Assembly: GCF_021559775.1 (NCBI RefSeq)
Contig: NZ_CP056047.1
Location: forward strand, 1,736,001 to 1,800,000
Source: Gillisella vitis
GTDB lineage: Bacteria > Pseudomonadota > Alphaproteobacteria > Rhizobiales > Rhizobiaceae
Direction of reading: 5' to 3'
DNA: 64,000 nt
Shown: in pieces, positions 51,032 to 60,922 of the stretch
Numbering within the stretch: position 1 is the stretch's first letter
Layout: the number at the start of each line of letters is the position of its first letter
The notes under the pieces: generated by a model
The model's database searches: none
Seen by the model: the letters and a program-made list of their open reading frames with translations, nothing else
What the model was told of the DNA's origin: nothing
Made by a program: the position numbers and the translations under genes

Positions 51032-53707
51032 TTAGCGCACCACCATGCAATTTCCGCCAGCGCCGCGATAACGTTCGCAGAGCGACACGGCTTCATCCTT
51101 GCTGCCAGCCGGGATACGGACACGGTAGTAGGTGCCCTTGCCCGGAATATCGGCGGCCTTGATGTCGACGCCCCGGCCACCGATCACGCTGCCGAATTTA
51201 GCCGACAGGTTCTTGTAGCTTTTCTGAGCATCGGCTTCGCTTGGCAGCGAAGAGATCTGAACCAGATAACCGCCGGAGATGGCAGCCGTGCTGGCAGGCG
51301 TAGGAGAAGCAGAAACAGGCGTAGTAGCAGGCGTTAGGCTCTTGGGAGCCGCCGCTGCCGTCTGCACTGGCGAGGCGGATGGCCTGTTGCGCGGAACCGG
51401 CATATTGGGAGCTGGAACGCCTGCACTATCCTGGGTTGCATCCGGTGCAGCCGTTGCCGTATCCGCAGAGGCCATGGCCTGTTCCACGCTCTGCGGAGCA
51501 GCGGATCCTGGCTGGGCCGCCGCTGGCTGGGAAGCCGCAGGCTGTTGGGCAGGGGTTTCCTGCGCCACCAACGAGCCGTCCGGCCGCACGATCATCGTTT
51601 TCACCTTGCGGGGCGAAAGGCTCTGCTGGTCGCCTTGCTTGGCGGCATCGCCCGGCTGGCCATTCTGGCCCGTCTGCGCGGCATCACCGTTCATGCCAGC
51701 ATTGTCAGCCTCTGATTCCTGTTCCAGTGGCAGATTGTCAGGCTCCAGCGTGCGCTGGGCAACATCCACCGGCTCTTCCTGCGAAGAGATCAGGCTCTTT
51801 TGCTGAGGCTGGTCAGGAGCGGAACCAGACACGCGGTCATAGACCGCCTTATTCTGGTTCGGAACGGACTTGCCACCGGGATCGGCAGGCACGACCTTGA
51901 CAGGCCCCTTGTCAGCCATCACCACTTTCGGTTCATTGGAGCTGAACGTTTCCCCCCCACTGGTCTTCATCCAGGCGTAGACACCGCCGCCACCAACCAG
52001 CACGATCACCGCTGCGGCAGCCATCGCCACCCAGCGGCGCGAACCGCGCGGCTCTTCGTAATCGTCATAGTCCTCTGCTTCCAACGGCATAGGCACAGGC
52101 CCGCCGGGCTTGGCACCGAAACTATGGGGACCGTCAAGGCTCTTGCGAAAATCTTCCTCCAGTGCCTTTTCGAACACGTCGAAATCATCGCTGGGCATAT
52201 TTTTGACCTGCTCGGCCAAGGGCGGCATGGGCGCTACCGGAGCAGCAACAGCCGCTGCGGCCACAGCCTGCGCCGGCTTTGATGGCGCAGATGCTGAACG
52301 TGGCTCCACCGTCTGATCCAGCAATGTTGCCAGTTCGGAATCGATATCGAAATCGTAATCCTGCCGATAGGTGGCAGGCGCGGCATCTTCCACCGGTGGC
52401 AAATCGGGAACGTCCAGATGCGCGACAGCTTCCAGATGTTCGTCTTGATCCGAAATTTCTGCGGCATCAAACGGCAGCGGAACGGGTTCGCTCACATGCT
52501 GCGGCGCCGGTTCAGCAATAGGCGCTGCCGCCTGAACAGGTGCGGCCTCTGCCGGACGGGACGGCTGATGCGCGGCAGGACCAGCAACAGCGGCTGCCAC
52601 GGGCTGCGGCGGCCGATGCTCTGTCACCGATGGCGCGGACTCAGCCTCCAGCTCGGAAAGGTCGAGTTCGATATCTTCGAGATCGAAATCAAAATCGCCA
52701 CCGAAAGGATCGGCCTCCTGCTGGGCGAGAGATGTTTCGTCCTGGAACTCGGGCTGATGTTCATCGCGCTGATGATCAGGGCGCTGATGGTCAAGGCGCT
52801 GATGGTTAAGGCTTGGGGACGCCGCCTGAGGTTCGAATCGAGGCTCTTGCACCGAATAGGCAGAAGCTGCGACGGGCCGAGCCTCCACCTCTTCATTGCG
52901 CGCCAGAGCCTCGAAAAAGCTAGGAACCTCCCGCGAGGGCGGGGCAAGCGGCGCACCTGCGAAAACCGATTGGGCAACAGGCTGGAAAAGCGGCGGTTCG
53001 CGGCGCTGGGCGACAGCATCCTGCGTAGCAGTTGCCGATGCTGGTGCTCGCTGTTCTTCAGGACTGAACCCAAAATCGAAATCCTGCTCCATTTCTCGCG
53101 CATCAGGCTCCGGGTGGACTACAGGGGCGGCTGCCTCAACCGGAGCAGGCTCCATCACCGGCTCTTGCCGCTGGCGGGTCTGCTCTTCATGGCGAGCCGC
53201 ACTGGAACGCGAGGCGCCAGCACTGACCGGATTGAAATTGGCAAGCGGCAAACGATGACGCCCATAGCCTTCGGTTGGATCGGCTCCACCGGAACGCGCC
53301 GAAGGCGGTTCTACGGCCACATCGCCCACTGACCACTCAAGTTCATCGGCAAGGGATATGTCCGAAACAGGAGCCTCGTTGCCACCAAAGGACACTGGCT
53401 CTCGCGCCGATACCGCTTCATGGGAATAACCGGCTGACGGCTGGGACACGCCGACATAGGCAGGCGCATCGACGTAACCATCGAGATCCTGAAGCAGTTC
53501 GTCCTGCAAATTGACCTGATCATGCGCTGGCGAATGCCGGTGCGGCTCTGGCGCCGCAGGCGGAGTCATACTCTGAGTCATGGGAGGGTCACGACGCGCC
53601 ACCGGCGCATCGTAGCCGACGAGACGGGCCAGCTCTGCCAACGGATCGTCGTCCGCAAACGCACTGCCTGCTGGATCCCTGCTATATGCAGCCTGTTTTT
53701 GCACCAT
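51032..53707 (-). CDS. SPOR-domain inner-membrane protein, FtsN-like
   Basis: An 891-residue protein with a very long cytoplasmic region (about 555 residues, acidic, Pro/Ala/Gln-rich, probably disordered). One transmembrane helix near residues 556-575 (VAMAAAAVIVLVGGGGVYAW) and a periplasmic low-complexity linker follow. A C-terminal SPOR domain (about 812-891, GGYLVQISSLPSEADAQKSY to CMVVR) binds denuded septal glycan. This layout suits a division-site protein of the FtsN type, which is supported by the neighbouring nagZ. Four degenerate 5-residue repeats (DHQRx) lie at about residues 299-319. The size is larger than standard FtsN but usual for Rhizobiales. Confidence 0.88.
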   Translation of the reverse strand: MVQKQAAYSRDPAGSAFADDDPLAELARLVGYDAPVARRDPPMTQSMTPPAAPEPHRHSPAHDQVNLQDELLQDLDGYVDAPAYVGVSQPSAGYSHEAVSAREPVSFGGNEAPVSDISLADELEWSVGDVAVEPPSARSGGADPTEGYGRHRLPLANFNPVSAGASRSSAARHEEQTRQRQEPVMEPAPVEAAAPVVHPEPDAREMEQDFDFGFSPEEQRAPASATATQDAVAQRREPPLFQPVAQSVFAGAPLAPPSREVPSFFEALARNEEVEARPVAASAYSVQEPRFEPQAASPSLNHQRLDHQRPDHQRDEHQPEFQDETSLAQQEADPFGGDFDFDLEDIELDLSELEAESAPSVTEHRPPQPVAAAVAGPAAHQPSRPAEAAPVQAAAPIAEPAPQHVSEPVPLPFDAAEISDQDEHLEAVAHLDVPDLPPVEDAAPATYRQDYDFDIDSELATLLDQTVEPRSASAPSKPAQAVAAAAVAAPVAPMPPLAEQVKNMPSDDFDVFEKALEEDFRKSLDGPHSFGAKPGGPVPMPLEAEDYDDYEEPRGSRRWVAMAAAAVIVLVGGGGVYAWMKTSGGETFSSNEPKVVMADKGPVKVVPADPGGKSVPNQNKAVYDRVSGSAPDQPQQKSLISSQEEPVDVAQRTLEPDNLPLEQESEADNAGMNGDAAQTGQNGQPGDAAKQGDQQSLSPRKVKTMIVRPDGSLVAQETPAQQPAASQPAAAQPGSAAPQSVEQAMASADTATAAPDATQDSAGVPAPNMPVPRNRPSASPVQTAAAAPKSLTPATTPVSASPTPASTAAISGGYLVQISSLPSEADAQKSYKNLSAKFGSVIGGRGVDIKAADIPGKGTYYRVRIPAGSKDEAVSLCERYRGAGGNCMVVR
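52751..52810. repeat. 15-bp tandem repeat inside the SPOR-protein gene
   Basis: Four imperfect units of the type GCGCTGATGGTCAAG (52751-52765, 52766-52780, 52781-52795, 52796-52810) encode the repeated residues DHQRx. It is in frame, so copy-number change would alter length without a frameshift. Confidence 0.85.
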
Positions 53708-53775
53708 AACCCTACACTTCCACTCGCTACGCGACCATCGGCTTGCCAGCGCAATGTGGGGAATTGGTGACGATA

Positions 53776-55533
53776 CTATCGCATCTCTTGCGGAGCATCC
53801 GTGCCGGTAATGGCCAGTCCGGACTGCAACACAGAAGCGACAGCATGCACCAGCCCAAGTCTGGCAAGACTTGATTGTCGGTTTTTATCGTTAACAAATC
53901 GTAATTCCGGCTGATCCTTGCCCTTATTCCAGTGAGCATGGAACGAACTAGCCAGATCGTAAAGATAAAATGCGATGCGATGCGGTTCCATTGACTGGGC
54001 CGAAGCTTCAATGATTCGCGGATATTCCGCAAGCTTGGCAATCAATTGCACTTCGCTCGGCTCGGTAATACCGGTCACGGCAGCTTCCAGAACATCCGGC
54101 GAAAGATCGATATCGCCGAAAGCTTCGCGCGCCTGCCTAAAGATCGACATGCAACGGGCATGAGCATATTGCACGTAGAAGACCGGATTGTCCTTGGACT
54201 GCTCCGTCACTTTGGCAAAATCAAAATCCAATGGCTCGCTGCTCTTGCGGTAAAGCATCATGAAGCGCACCGAATCACGGCCGACTTCTTCGACCACGTC
54301 GCGCAACGTCACGAAATCACCCGACCGCTTCGACATCTTGACCGGTTCGCCATCGCGATAAAGCTTGACGAGCTGGCAAAGCAACACGGTCAGCTTGGCC
54401 TTGCCCTCGGACACAGCCTTGGCCACAGCCTCCAGCCGCTTCACATAGCCACCATGGTCGGCACCCAGAACGTAGATCATCCGGTCAAAACCGCGATCAT
54501 ACTTATCCTTGAAATAGGCGACGTCGGCGGCAAAATAGGTATAGCTGCCATCGGACTTGATCAGTGGACGATCGATATCGTCGCCGACTTCGGTGGAGCG
54601 AAACAGCGTCTGCTCGCGATCCTCCCAATCTTCAGGCAATTGTCCCTTCGGCGGCGGCAGCGTGCCGCGATAGACATGGCCCTTGAAGGTCAGGTCGTTG
54701 ATGGCGGTGCGGATCGCGGCGGCCCCATTGGCATGCAATTGCCGCTCGGAATAAAACAGGTCGTGATGCACATTGAGTGCTGCGAGATCCTCACGGATCA
54801 TCACCATCATCGCATCGATGGCGCGATCCTTGACGATCTCCATCCACTGCTCTTCCGGCATGTTGTGCAGACGCACGCCATATTCCTGAGCCAGCGCTTC
54901 GCCGACCGGTATCAGATAATCACCAGGATAAAGCCCAGCCGGGATCTCGCCGACGGCCTCACCCAACGCCTCGCGGTAGCGCAGGAAAACGGAACGGGCC
55001 AGCACGTCGATCTGCGAACCGGCATCGTTGATGTAATATTCCTTGGTAACGCCATAACCGGCAAAGGCCAGCAGATTGGCCAGCGCATCGCCGACCACGG
55101 CGCCCCGGCAATGGCCGACATGCATCGGCCCCGTCGGATTGGCCGAGACATATTCGACATTGACCTTGCGGCCAGCACCGGTTTGCGAGCGGCCGAAATC
55201 CGTGCCTCCAGAAATCACATTGGCCAGCAGCCGCTGCCAATAGGCAACCGACAGGCGGATATTCAGGAAGCCGGGACCGGCCACGGAAACCTCGGCAATA
55301 TCGGCATCTTCCTTGAGTTTTTCGCCGATCAGATCGGCCAGAACCCTGGGGCTGACGCCCAGCGGCTTGGCCAGAACCATCGCCGCATTGGTTGCGGCAT
55401 CGCCATGGCTTGCATCGCGCGGTGGTTCGACGACGATCCGGTCGAACGACAGTTCGCTTCGCTTTTCCTTTACAAGATCAAGGGTTTCCAGCGCAGTTTT
55501 GATTCGATTTTCGAAATCGGCGAACAGGTTCAT
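53776..55533 (-). CDS. argS: Arginyl-tRNA synthetase
   Basis: A 585-residue class I synthetase. The HIGH motif appears as [25 protein letters not shown] and the KMSKS-like motif as [15 protein letters not shown]. The N-terminal Arg-tRNA D-loop-binding domain ([20 protein letters not shown]) and the C-terminal DALR anticodon domain ([24 protein letters not shown]) frame them. The ATG at 55533 is preferred to an ATG three codons upstream. It lies 62 nt after dgt and 68 nt before the SPOR-protein gene. Confidence 0.98.
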   Translation of the reverse strand: MNLFADFENRIKTALETLDLVKEKRSELSFDRIVVEPPRDASHGDAATNAAMVLAKPLGVSPRVLADLIGEKLKEDADIAEVSVAGPGFLNIRLSVAYWQRLLANVISGGTDFGRSQTGAGRKVNVEYVSANPTGPMHVGHCRGAVVGDALANLLAFAGYGVTKEYYINDAGSQIDVLARSVFLRYREALGEAVGEIPAGLYPGDYLIPVGEALAQEYGVRLHNMPEEQWMEIVKDRAIDAMMVMIREDLAALNVHHDLFYSERQLHANGAAAIRTAINDLTFKGHVYRGTLPPPKGQLPEDWEDREQTLFRSTEVGDDIDRPLIKSDGSYTYFAADVAYFKDKYDRGFDRMIYVLGADHGGYVKRLEAVAKAVSEGKAKLTVLLCQLVKLYRDGEPVKMSKRSGDFVTLRDVVEEVGRDSVRFMMLYRKSSEPLDFDFAKVTEQSKDNPVFYVQYAHARCMSIFRQAREAFGDIDLSPDVLEAAVTGITEPSEVQLIAKLAEYPRIIEASAQSMEPHRIAFYLYDLASSFHAHWNKGKDQPELRFVNDKNRQSSLARLGLVHAVASVLQSGLAITGTDAPQEMR

Positions 55534-55595
55534 GAGGATCAATCCAGACAGATGCAGGTCGAAGCCAGCCCAACAGGCGGCGTTTCGCCCGCTGC

Positions 55596-56813
55596 CTAGC
55601 GCAAATCGGGTGTATGGTCAAACAGCTGCCGGTGGACACGCACCGCATAGGTGTCGGTCATCCCGGCCAGAAAATCGCCGACATGGCGGGCTTTGGCAGG
55701 CGTTTCCAGCCCTGCCGTATGCTCCACCCAATAGTCGCTGCGCATCAGGGTCGGATCGGCCATATAGGCCTTGAACAAATCCGTGACGATCTGGGCCGCG
55801 CCAGCGCGAATACGCATAATATCGGGATGGCGGTAGATTTTCGAAAACAGCAGTTTCTTGATCTGCCGGTCGGTCTCAGCCATTCCTTCCGAAAAGGTAA
55901 TAACGGTTTCACCCGCCTGGCGAATATCGTCAGCCGACATCGGGCGAATACGCGCCAGCCGCTCCTGGGCCACCGCAATCACGTCCTCAACCATCCGGGT
56001 GATCTGGCGGCGCATGATCTCATGCGTAAACCGGTCGGCCTCTAGATTGGGATAGCGGTCGCGCACATCGCGCATCAGACCAGCCAGAAACGGCACATCC
56101 TCCAGCATATCAAACGTCAGATAGCCGGAGCGCAGACCATCGTCGATGTCATGGGTATTATAGGCGATATCGTCGGCGACGGCAGCGGCCTGCGCCTCCA
56201 GACTGGCATGGCTGGCAATGTCGAGATCCTGCATCTGACAATATTCTGTTATCGGCAAAGGCACCGGTCCGCGCGTCCCCTCGCCGTCCGCATTCATCAG
56301 CGGCCCATTGTGCTTGACCAGGCCTTCCAGCGTTTCCCAGGTCAGGTTAAGGCCATCGAATTCGGCGTAGCGGCGCTCCAGCTTGGTGACGATCCGCAAC
56401 GACTGGGCATTGTGATCGAAGCCGCCATAGGGCTCCAGCAATTCGTGCAGCGCATCCTCGCCGGTATGGCCAAACGGTGTGTGGCCGAAATCATGGACCA
56501 GAGCCACGCCTTCGGCCAGATCCTCGTCGATGCGGAAGGCGCGAGCCAGCGCCCGGGCAATTTGCGCCACCTCGATCGTGTGGGTCAACCGGGTGCGGTA
56601 ATGGTCGCTGTCGGGGCCGATGAAAACCTGCGTCTTGTGCTTGAGGCGGCGAAAAGCTGTCGTATGAACAATGCGGTCGCGGTCGCGCTGGAAATCGGAC
56701 CGGGTCAGGCTGCCGCCTTCCGGATAGAGGCGCCCACGCGAGTTCCAGGGATCGGCAGCAAAAATTGCCCGTTCTCCAACACCGAATCCCAATGCATTTC
56801 TATCGATTGTCAT
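55596..56813 (-). CDS. dgt: Deoxyguanosinetriphosphate triphosphohydrolase-like protein
   Basis: A 405-residue HD-domain dNTPase. The metal-binding histidines and aspartate are in [50 protein letters not shown], shown as the H...HD...D signature. [33 protein letters not shown] supplies further active-site residues. The N terminus holds [38 protein letters not shown]. It hydrolyses dGTP or other dNTPs to deoxynucleoside and triphosphate. Divergent from erpA across 194 nt. Confidence 0.95.
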   Translation of the reverse strand: MTIDRNALGFGVGERAIFAADPWNSRGRLYPEGGSLTRSDFQRDRDRIVHTTAFRRLKHKTQVFIGPDSDHYRTRLTHTIEVAQIARALARAFRIDEDLAEGVALVHDFGHTPFGHTGEDALHELLEPYGGFDHNAQSLRIVTKLERRYAEFDGLNLTWETLEGLVKHNGPLMNADGEGTRGPVPLPITEYCQMQDLDIASHASLEAQAAAVADDIAYNTHDIDDGLRSGYLTFDMLEDVPFLAGLMRDVRDRYPNLEADRFTHEIMRRQITRMVEDVIAVAQERLARIRPMSADDIRQAGETVITFSEGMAETDRQIKKLLFSKIYRHPDIMRIRAGAAQIVTDLFKAYMADPTLMRSDYWVEHTAGLETPAKARHVGDFLAGMTDTYAVRVHRQLFDHTPDLR

Positions 56814-56912
56814 GCTTGCTCTTCATCCTGCCCATTGACGCTTTCGCCTATGGTTCATACCTATAGGAAAATCCCGTGCAAGGCACCGGCTTCCTCTTTA
56901 TAATGACCTAAC

Positions 56913-56954
56913 TTCCTGCCAATTTTTGCTGCTTCGCCGCGAAGTTGACAGGAA
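56913..56954. promoter_or_regulatory. Nested inverted repeat in the dgt-erpA divergent promoter region
   Basis: TTCCTGCCAA (56913-56922) and TTGACAGGAA (56945-56954) match at 9 of 10 positions, with an inner CTTCG/CGAAG. TTGACA within the right arm could be the -35 box for erpA, though no clear -10 follows. It may be an operator or an RNA hairpin; I cannot assign a regulator. Confidence 0.4.
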
Positions 56955-57007
56955 AAAATAGACAAACCCCAGGTTTCTACGGGCCTTGAACCCGTCAGGA
57001 GGCAAAA

Positions 57008-57340
57008 ATGACCACACAGACAGTTACAGTTTCGGAAAATGCAGCCAAGCGTATCGCCAAAATCGTTTCCAGCGAAAATGACAAGCACGCTCTGCGCGTC
57101 TCTGTCGAAGGTGGCGGCTGTTCTGGCTTTTCCTATAAATTCGACCTGGATCAAGGCCCGCAGGACGGCGATCTGGTGATTGAGCGCGATGGCGCCACGC
57201 TGCTGATCGATCCGGTATCATTGGTCTACATGGCCGGGTCGGAAATCGATTTTGTTGATAACTTGATGGGCCAGTCCTTCCAGATCACCAATCCCAATGC
57301 CGTCGCCAGCTGCGGTTGTGGCACCAGCTTTGCCATGTGA
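57008..57340 (+). CDS. erpA: Iron-sulfur cluster insertion protein of the ErpA/IscA family
   Basis: A 110-residue A-type Fe-S carrier that hands clusters to apo-enzymes. The three conserved cysteines are present: one in VEGGGCSGFSYKFDLD and two in NAVASCGCGTSFAM at the C terminus. VTVSENAAKRIAKIVSSEN is the typical N terminus. An AGGAGG-type ribosome-binding site (caggaggcaaaa) precedes the ATG. Followed after 85 nt by xthA on the same strand, a conserved rhizobial order. Confidence 0.94.
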   Translation: MTTQTVTVSENAAKRIAKIVSSENDKHALRVSVEGGGCSGFSYKFDLDQGPQDGDLVIERDGATLLIDPVSLVYMAGSEIDFVDNLMGQSFQITNPNAVASCGCGTSFAM

Positions 57341-57425
57341 GGCTTTTGTGGGTTCGGTATAATTCTCCGTGGCAAACGGCAGGCTTTCCGTTAGAACCGG
57401 GGCCTGAACGAAGGAAAGCCTGCCG

Positions 57426-58220
57426 ATGAAAATTGCCACCTGGAACATCAATGGCGTGAAAGCCCGCCTTACCAATCTCTGCCAATGGCTGGAAAGCTCA
57501 TCGCCAGACATCGTCTGCCTCCAGGAAATCAAATCCGTCGATGAAGGCTTTCCGCGCGCCGAGATCGAGGCTTTGGGCTATCACGTCGAAACCCATGGGC
57601 AGAAGGGGTTCAACGGCGTCGCGCTTCTCTCAAAAATCAGGCCAGATGAGGTCAATCGCGGCCTGCCCGGCGACGAGGCCGATGAGCAGGCGCGCTTTAT
57701 CGAGGGTGTATTTTCGGTGGCCGATGGCGTGTTGCGGGTCTGCTCGCTTTACCTGCCCAACGGCAATCCCTCCGACGATCCGGTGAAATACCCCTACAAG
57801 CTGGCCTGGATGGCCCGGCTGCAACGCTTTGCAGCAGATCGGCTTGCCCTGGAAGAACCGCTTATTTTGGCAGGTGACTATAATGTCATTCCGCATCCGC
57901 ATGATTGCTTCGATCCGGCGGTCTGGGCCACGGACGCGCTTTTCCTGCCACAAACCCGCGCCGCATTCCAAGCGCTGGAAAATCTGGGCCTGACCGATGC
58001 TGTCCGCGCCACGACGGATGCGACGAAGCTTTACTCGTTCTGGGATTATCAGGCAGGTGCCTGGCAGAAGAACAACGGCATTCGCATCGATCATCTTCTG
58101 CTCTCGGCGGAGGCCACTGACAGGCTGGTCTCGACAGAGATCGAAAAGCATGTGCGCAGCTGGGAAAAGCCCTCCGACCATGTGCCGGTTATCGGGCATT
58201 TCAATTTCGTCGCAGCATAA
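57426..58220 (+). CDS. xthA: Exodeoxyribonuclease III
   Basis: A 264-residue AP endonuclease/3'-5' exonuclease of the EEP fold that acts in base-excision repair. MKIATWNINGVKARLTNLCQWL, VCLQEIKSVDEGFP (metal-binding Glu), LILAGDYNVIPHPHD (active-site Asp and Asn), RIDHLLLS and the terminal SDHVPVIGHF (catalytic His) are all intact. Co-directional with erpA and convergent with exoR. Confidence 0.96.
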   Translation: MKIATWNINGVKARLTNLCQWLESSSPDIVCLQEIKSVDEGFPRAEIEALGYHVETHGQKGFNGVALLSKIRPDEVNRGLPGDEADEQARFIEGVFSVADGVLRVCSLYLPNGNPSDDPVKYPYKLAWMARLQRFAADRLALEEPLILAGDYNVIPHPHDCFDPAVWATDALFLPQTRAAFQALENLGLTDAVRATTDATKLYSFWDYQAGAWQKNNGIRIDHLLLSAEATDRLVSTEIEKHVRSWEKPSDHVPVIGHFNFVAA

Positions 58221-58242
58221 GAGGATGTAGTAGGGTAGCCGC

Positions 58243-59058
58243 TCAGGGCTGCTCCTGCACCTGCGGCACGAGCGCCACGGCAACGCGGCGATCCTTTTCA
58301 TCGGCAAGCGAGAAGGCGCGCTCCTGGAGATCCTCGATCCACGGACAATCCTTCGGCGCGCATTTATCAAGCGCTGCCGTCAGGAAAGCGAGCCCACGGG
58401 CCGCCTGTCCTTCTTCGAAAATCACATCACCAAACAGGGCCATGGCGCCCGCATGGCCGTTCTTCCGAGCAAGGTTGAGCCATTTCTTGGCCTGCTGGAC
58501 GTTGCGTTTGCCGCCCTCGCCCGCCAACAGCATTTTCGCCAGCTCGAACTGGGCTTCCGGAAAACCAAAGGCGGACGCCGCTTGAAAATAAAGTTGCCGG
58601 GCCTGGACCAGATCCGATTTGACCGGGCTGCCGGCAATGCCCTGCTGATAATAACTGGCAAGCGAGATCAGCGCATTAACGAAATAGACTGTGTCTTCCG
58701 AGCCCGGCTCTACACCCTGGTTGGCAATTTCGGAATAGATCTTGAAGGCTTCATAATCGTTTTTGACGACGCCATCGCCATCGGCATACATATTGGCCAG
58801 CGCCCAGCGCGATCCGGTGTGACCTTTTTCAGCCGCATACCGATAGGCTTCAACGGCATCCTGCGTCTTGCCGCTCTTTTGAGCGTTGAAGCCGAACTTG
58901 AACAGATCGAAGGGACCGGACTCCTTGGAGACACCGGCCTTGAAGTCGAATGCATGGGCACAGCCCGTATAAAACAGATTACCGAACGCCAATGACAGCA
59001 GCAGAAAGGCTGAAGACTGTCCGATTGTCCGCCCCTGATTACCGTAAACCTTAAACAT
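58243..59058 (-). CDS. exoR: Exopolysaccharide production negative regulator ExoR
   Basis: A periplasmic Sel1/TPR-repeat protein of about 271 residues. It matches rhizobial ExoR closely: FDFKAGVSKESGPFDLFKFGFNAQKSGKTQDAVEAYRYAAEKGHTGSRWALANMYADGDGV, QGVEPGSEDT, ARQLYFQAASAFGFPEAQFELAKMLLAGEGGKRN and KKWLNLARKNGHAGAMALFG (read in segments). In Sinorhizobium and Agrobacterium ExoR binds the sensor ExoS/ChvG and keeps ChvI inactive until it is proteolysed. This controls succinoglycan, motility, type VI secretion and virulence. A signal peptide precedes the predicted cleavage after AHA. I use the ATG at 59058; the ribosome-binding site is weak and a GTG at 59064 is an alternative. Confidence 0.94.
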   Translation of the reverse strand: MFKVYGNQGRTIGQSSAFLLLSLAFGNLFYTGCAHAFDFKAGVSKESGPFDLFKFGFNAQKSGKTQDAVEAYRYAAEKGHTGSRWALANMYADGDGVVKNDYEAFKIYSEIANQGVEPGSEDTVYFVNALISLASYYQQGIAGSPVKSDLVQARQLYFQAASAFGFPEAQFELAKMLLAGEGGKRNVQQAKKWLNLARKNGHAGAMALFGDVIFEEGQAARGLAFLTAALDKCAPKDCPWIEDLQERAFSLADEKDRRVAVALVPQVQEQP

Positions 59059-59661
59059 TTCCACGACCAAAGGCCCTTCTACGCACAAGCGAAGGATTTA
59101 CGACAGCGCCAGAGCCAACAACGTCCGCAGCCGGGTACAGATCCAAATCCCATAAAGAACGCAACCAGATTGAAATCCGGTAAATTATTCTTCGCGTCCT
59201 CTCTATTTTCCCCAACATAAAATGCCTTTCGGGCGAGAAAGCGGCCTGAGACCTGAAACTGCGGCCGGTATACTGCTCCACGCCTTTTGCTGTGTCGAAT
59301 AAGCCGGAGCCTCCTGAAAAACCGAGGTTTTTCATCCGAACCCATCTTCTCTCGATCAAGCAAGCGCAGGGATTGCACACCCGGAACTTCGCAACGAACT
59401 TGTGCTGCGCTCTCTTTGTGGCGGGAAATAGACATTTTAGCGCTAAGAGGATTACCATGGAGAGGATATAAAATATGTTGCAAATAAAGCACAGAACGGA
59501 CAACCAGAGCACAGCAAAATCAGCTATAGTCAGGGCAACGCATCCACCTGTCGAGACCCTCTCCACAGGGCCGCGCGCCATATTTAGCGGACACATGTTC
59601 ACGATCGCTACGAAGCTCTCAAGGGCGACGTCCGGCATAACGAGGGGACAAGGGGTAAGAC

Positions 59662-59727
59662 ATGCTGAAAAGCCTGGGTCGGCTTCGTCGTAGCTCCATT
59701 AGGCAAATGGCACGATCGCTCATTTAA
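59662..59727 (+). CDS. Candidate 21-residue basic peptide ORF
   Basis: The ATG is preceded by AAGGGG at 7-nt spacing and encodes MLKSLGRLRRSSIRQMARSL plus Ile. The peptide is strongly basic. The terminator hairpin at 59705-59744 overlaps its end. It resembles the small Arg-rich peptides common in rhizobia but has no family signature; expression is unproven. Confidence 0.3.
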   Translation: MLKSLGRLRRSSIRQMARSLI

Positions 59728-59744
59728 GAGCAACCGTGCCATTT
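59705..59744. terminator. Hairpin terminator downstream of the FadL-type gene
   Basis: AAATGGCACG (59705-59714) pairs perfectly with CGTGCCATTT (59735-59744), with an inner GCTC/GAGC stem. A/T runs on both sides make it usable in both directions; it lies 21 nt after the FadL-type stop codon. Confidence 0.8.
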
Positions 59745-59764
59745 CATAGAGTCATGAACTGATA

Positions 59765-60922
59765 TCAGAACTTGATCTGGTAGGAGCTACCGAAGGCATA
59801 GGCCCAGTCTCCATTAGCGGTCGCATCATAGGATGCACCCTTGGAATAGCTTTGGCTCCCGGCGGTGAGGTAGCTGACCCCTGCCCCAACACGCAGATCG
59901 CCTGGGCCAAGCTTGATCTCGGTTCCCACACCCAACGTCCAGGTATCGGTCATGATATCGGCGCCATTGCCTACACCCTTGTCCCAGGTGATATTGACGG
60001 TACCGGAAACGCGATCGTTAAACTTGTGGCCAATGCCCGCCTGGATGGTCCAGCCATCTTTCCAGAAAAAATCGTCCCTCTGGGCGCCGAGGCCAGTAAT
60101 ATTGTAGTTGAGCGTTTGCAAAACGCTCCAGTCCGTCCACTTGACAGAGCCGTAGGCAAGCCAACCGGGTGCGATACCGCTTTGCAAGCTTAGCTTGAGT
60201 GATTGAGGCAAGGTGCCATAACCATCTGCAGAAACGGCACCAGTGCCCAGTAGCGCCGACAGGGCACGCGGCGTGAAGTCACCATCTGCCTCTTCCTTGA
60301 TCTGCGAACGATACATCAGCTGGGCACGCATCGCATATTCGGGAATGTCATAGCCCACACCCAAGCGATATCCGACAGACGAATTATCCTTCAGGTGCAG
60401 CGTTCCATAATATGAATCGGCCGTGTAATCGAAATCCTGGAAGAAACCGCCACCCAACACATAGAGCTTGCCAGGACCAACATCGAAACGCACGGCGCAC
60501 GTGCCGCCATATTCATTGGTGATAAAATGCTTCTTGGTGTAATAGTTGAAATTGCCTGAAGCAGCCCCGGCCAACTGGTCAGCACGACGTGTATCCGTTC
60601 CATAGGTAGAGGATGCACCGAAGGGCTGGGTATAGGTAAAGGCACAGCCCAATGCATCGGAAATCTGGACCTTGGCGGCAACACTGGGAATCCAGTAACT
60701 GTCACTAAAACTACTGTCAGATGATTTCGATCCTCCCACCGTGTCGTATTTACGCTCCGGCGAGACGAAGACAGCGCCAGCGCGAGCCTTGACTTTCCCA
60801 TCCTCGTAAAGAATGTCGGTATCGGCTTCACCTCGGGAAAAGCCGCCCGCCAGAGCCGCCGTGCTGGAAAGCGCCGCCGCGACCAAAGCCAAAACGCTCA
60901 GCGTAATTTGTTTTTTTGACAT
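59765..60922 (-). CDS. OmpP1/FadL/TodX-family outer-membrane protein
   Basis: A 385-residue outer-membrane beta-barrel. The signal peptide is MSKKQITLSVLALVAAALSSTAALA with cleavage before GGFSRG. The body alternates amphipathic strands and ends in the outer-membrane sorting signal with a terminal Phe (YAFGSSYQIKF). The family imports long-chain fatty acids or other hydrophobic compounds. The usual FadL N-terminal hatch motif is partly recognisable (FSRGEADTDILYEDGKVKARAGAVFVSPERK). The ATG at 60922 has GGAGGGG immediately upstream. Monocistronic, with its own terminator. Confidence 0.85.
   Translation of the reverse strand: MSKKQITLSVLALVAAALSSTAALAGGFSRGEADTDILYEDGKVKARAGAVFVSPERKYDTVGGSKSSDSSFSDSYWIPSVAAKVQISDALGCAFTYTQPFGASSTYGTDTRRADQLAGAASGNFNYYTKKHFITNEYGGTCAVRFDVGPGKLYVLGGGFFQDFDYTADSYYGTLHLKDNSSVGYRLGVGYDIPEYAMRAQLMYRSQIKEEADGDFTPRALSALLGTGAVSADGYGTLPQSLKLSLQSGIAPGWLAYGSVKWTDWSVLQTLNYNITGLGAQRDDFFWKDGWTIQAGIGHKFNDRVSGTVNITWDKGVGNGADIMTDTWTLGVGTEIKLGPGDLRVGAGVSYLTAGSQSYSKGASYDATANGDWAYAFGSSYQIKF

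Larger units (their letters stand above)
59059..59764. other. Intergenic region between exoR and the FadL-type gene
   Basis: About 700 nt that should contain the exoR promoter. Open frames here (for example a 195-codon minus-strand frame) overlap the exoR leader and have no family features. Two items stand out: a 21-codon plus-strand ORF with a good ribosome-binding site (59662-59727) and a large hairpin terminator (59705-59744). Confidence 0.55.

Noticed and set aside
52825-52845. GGTTCGAATCG string resembling a tRNA T-loop
   Set aside because: It lies within the coding sequence of the SPOR protein and no acceptor, D or anticodon stems can be built around it.
59051-59638. 195-codon minus-strand frame upstream of exoR
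   Set aside because: No ribosome-binding site, no recognisable family, composition unlike neighbouring genes, and it overlaps the exoR start region in another frame.
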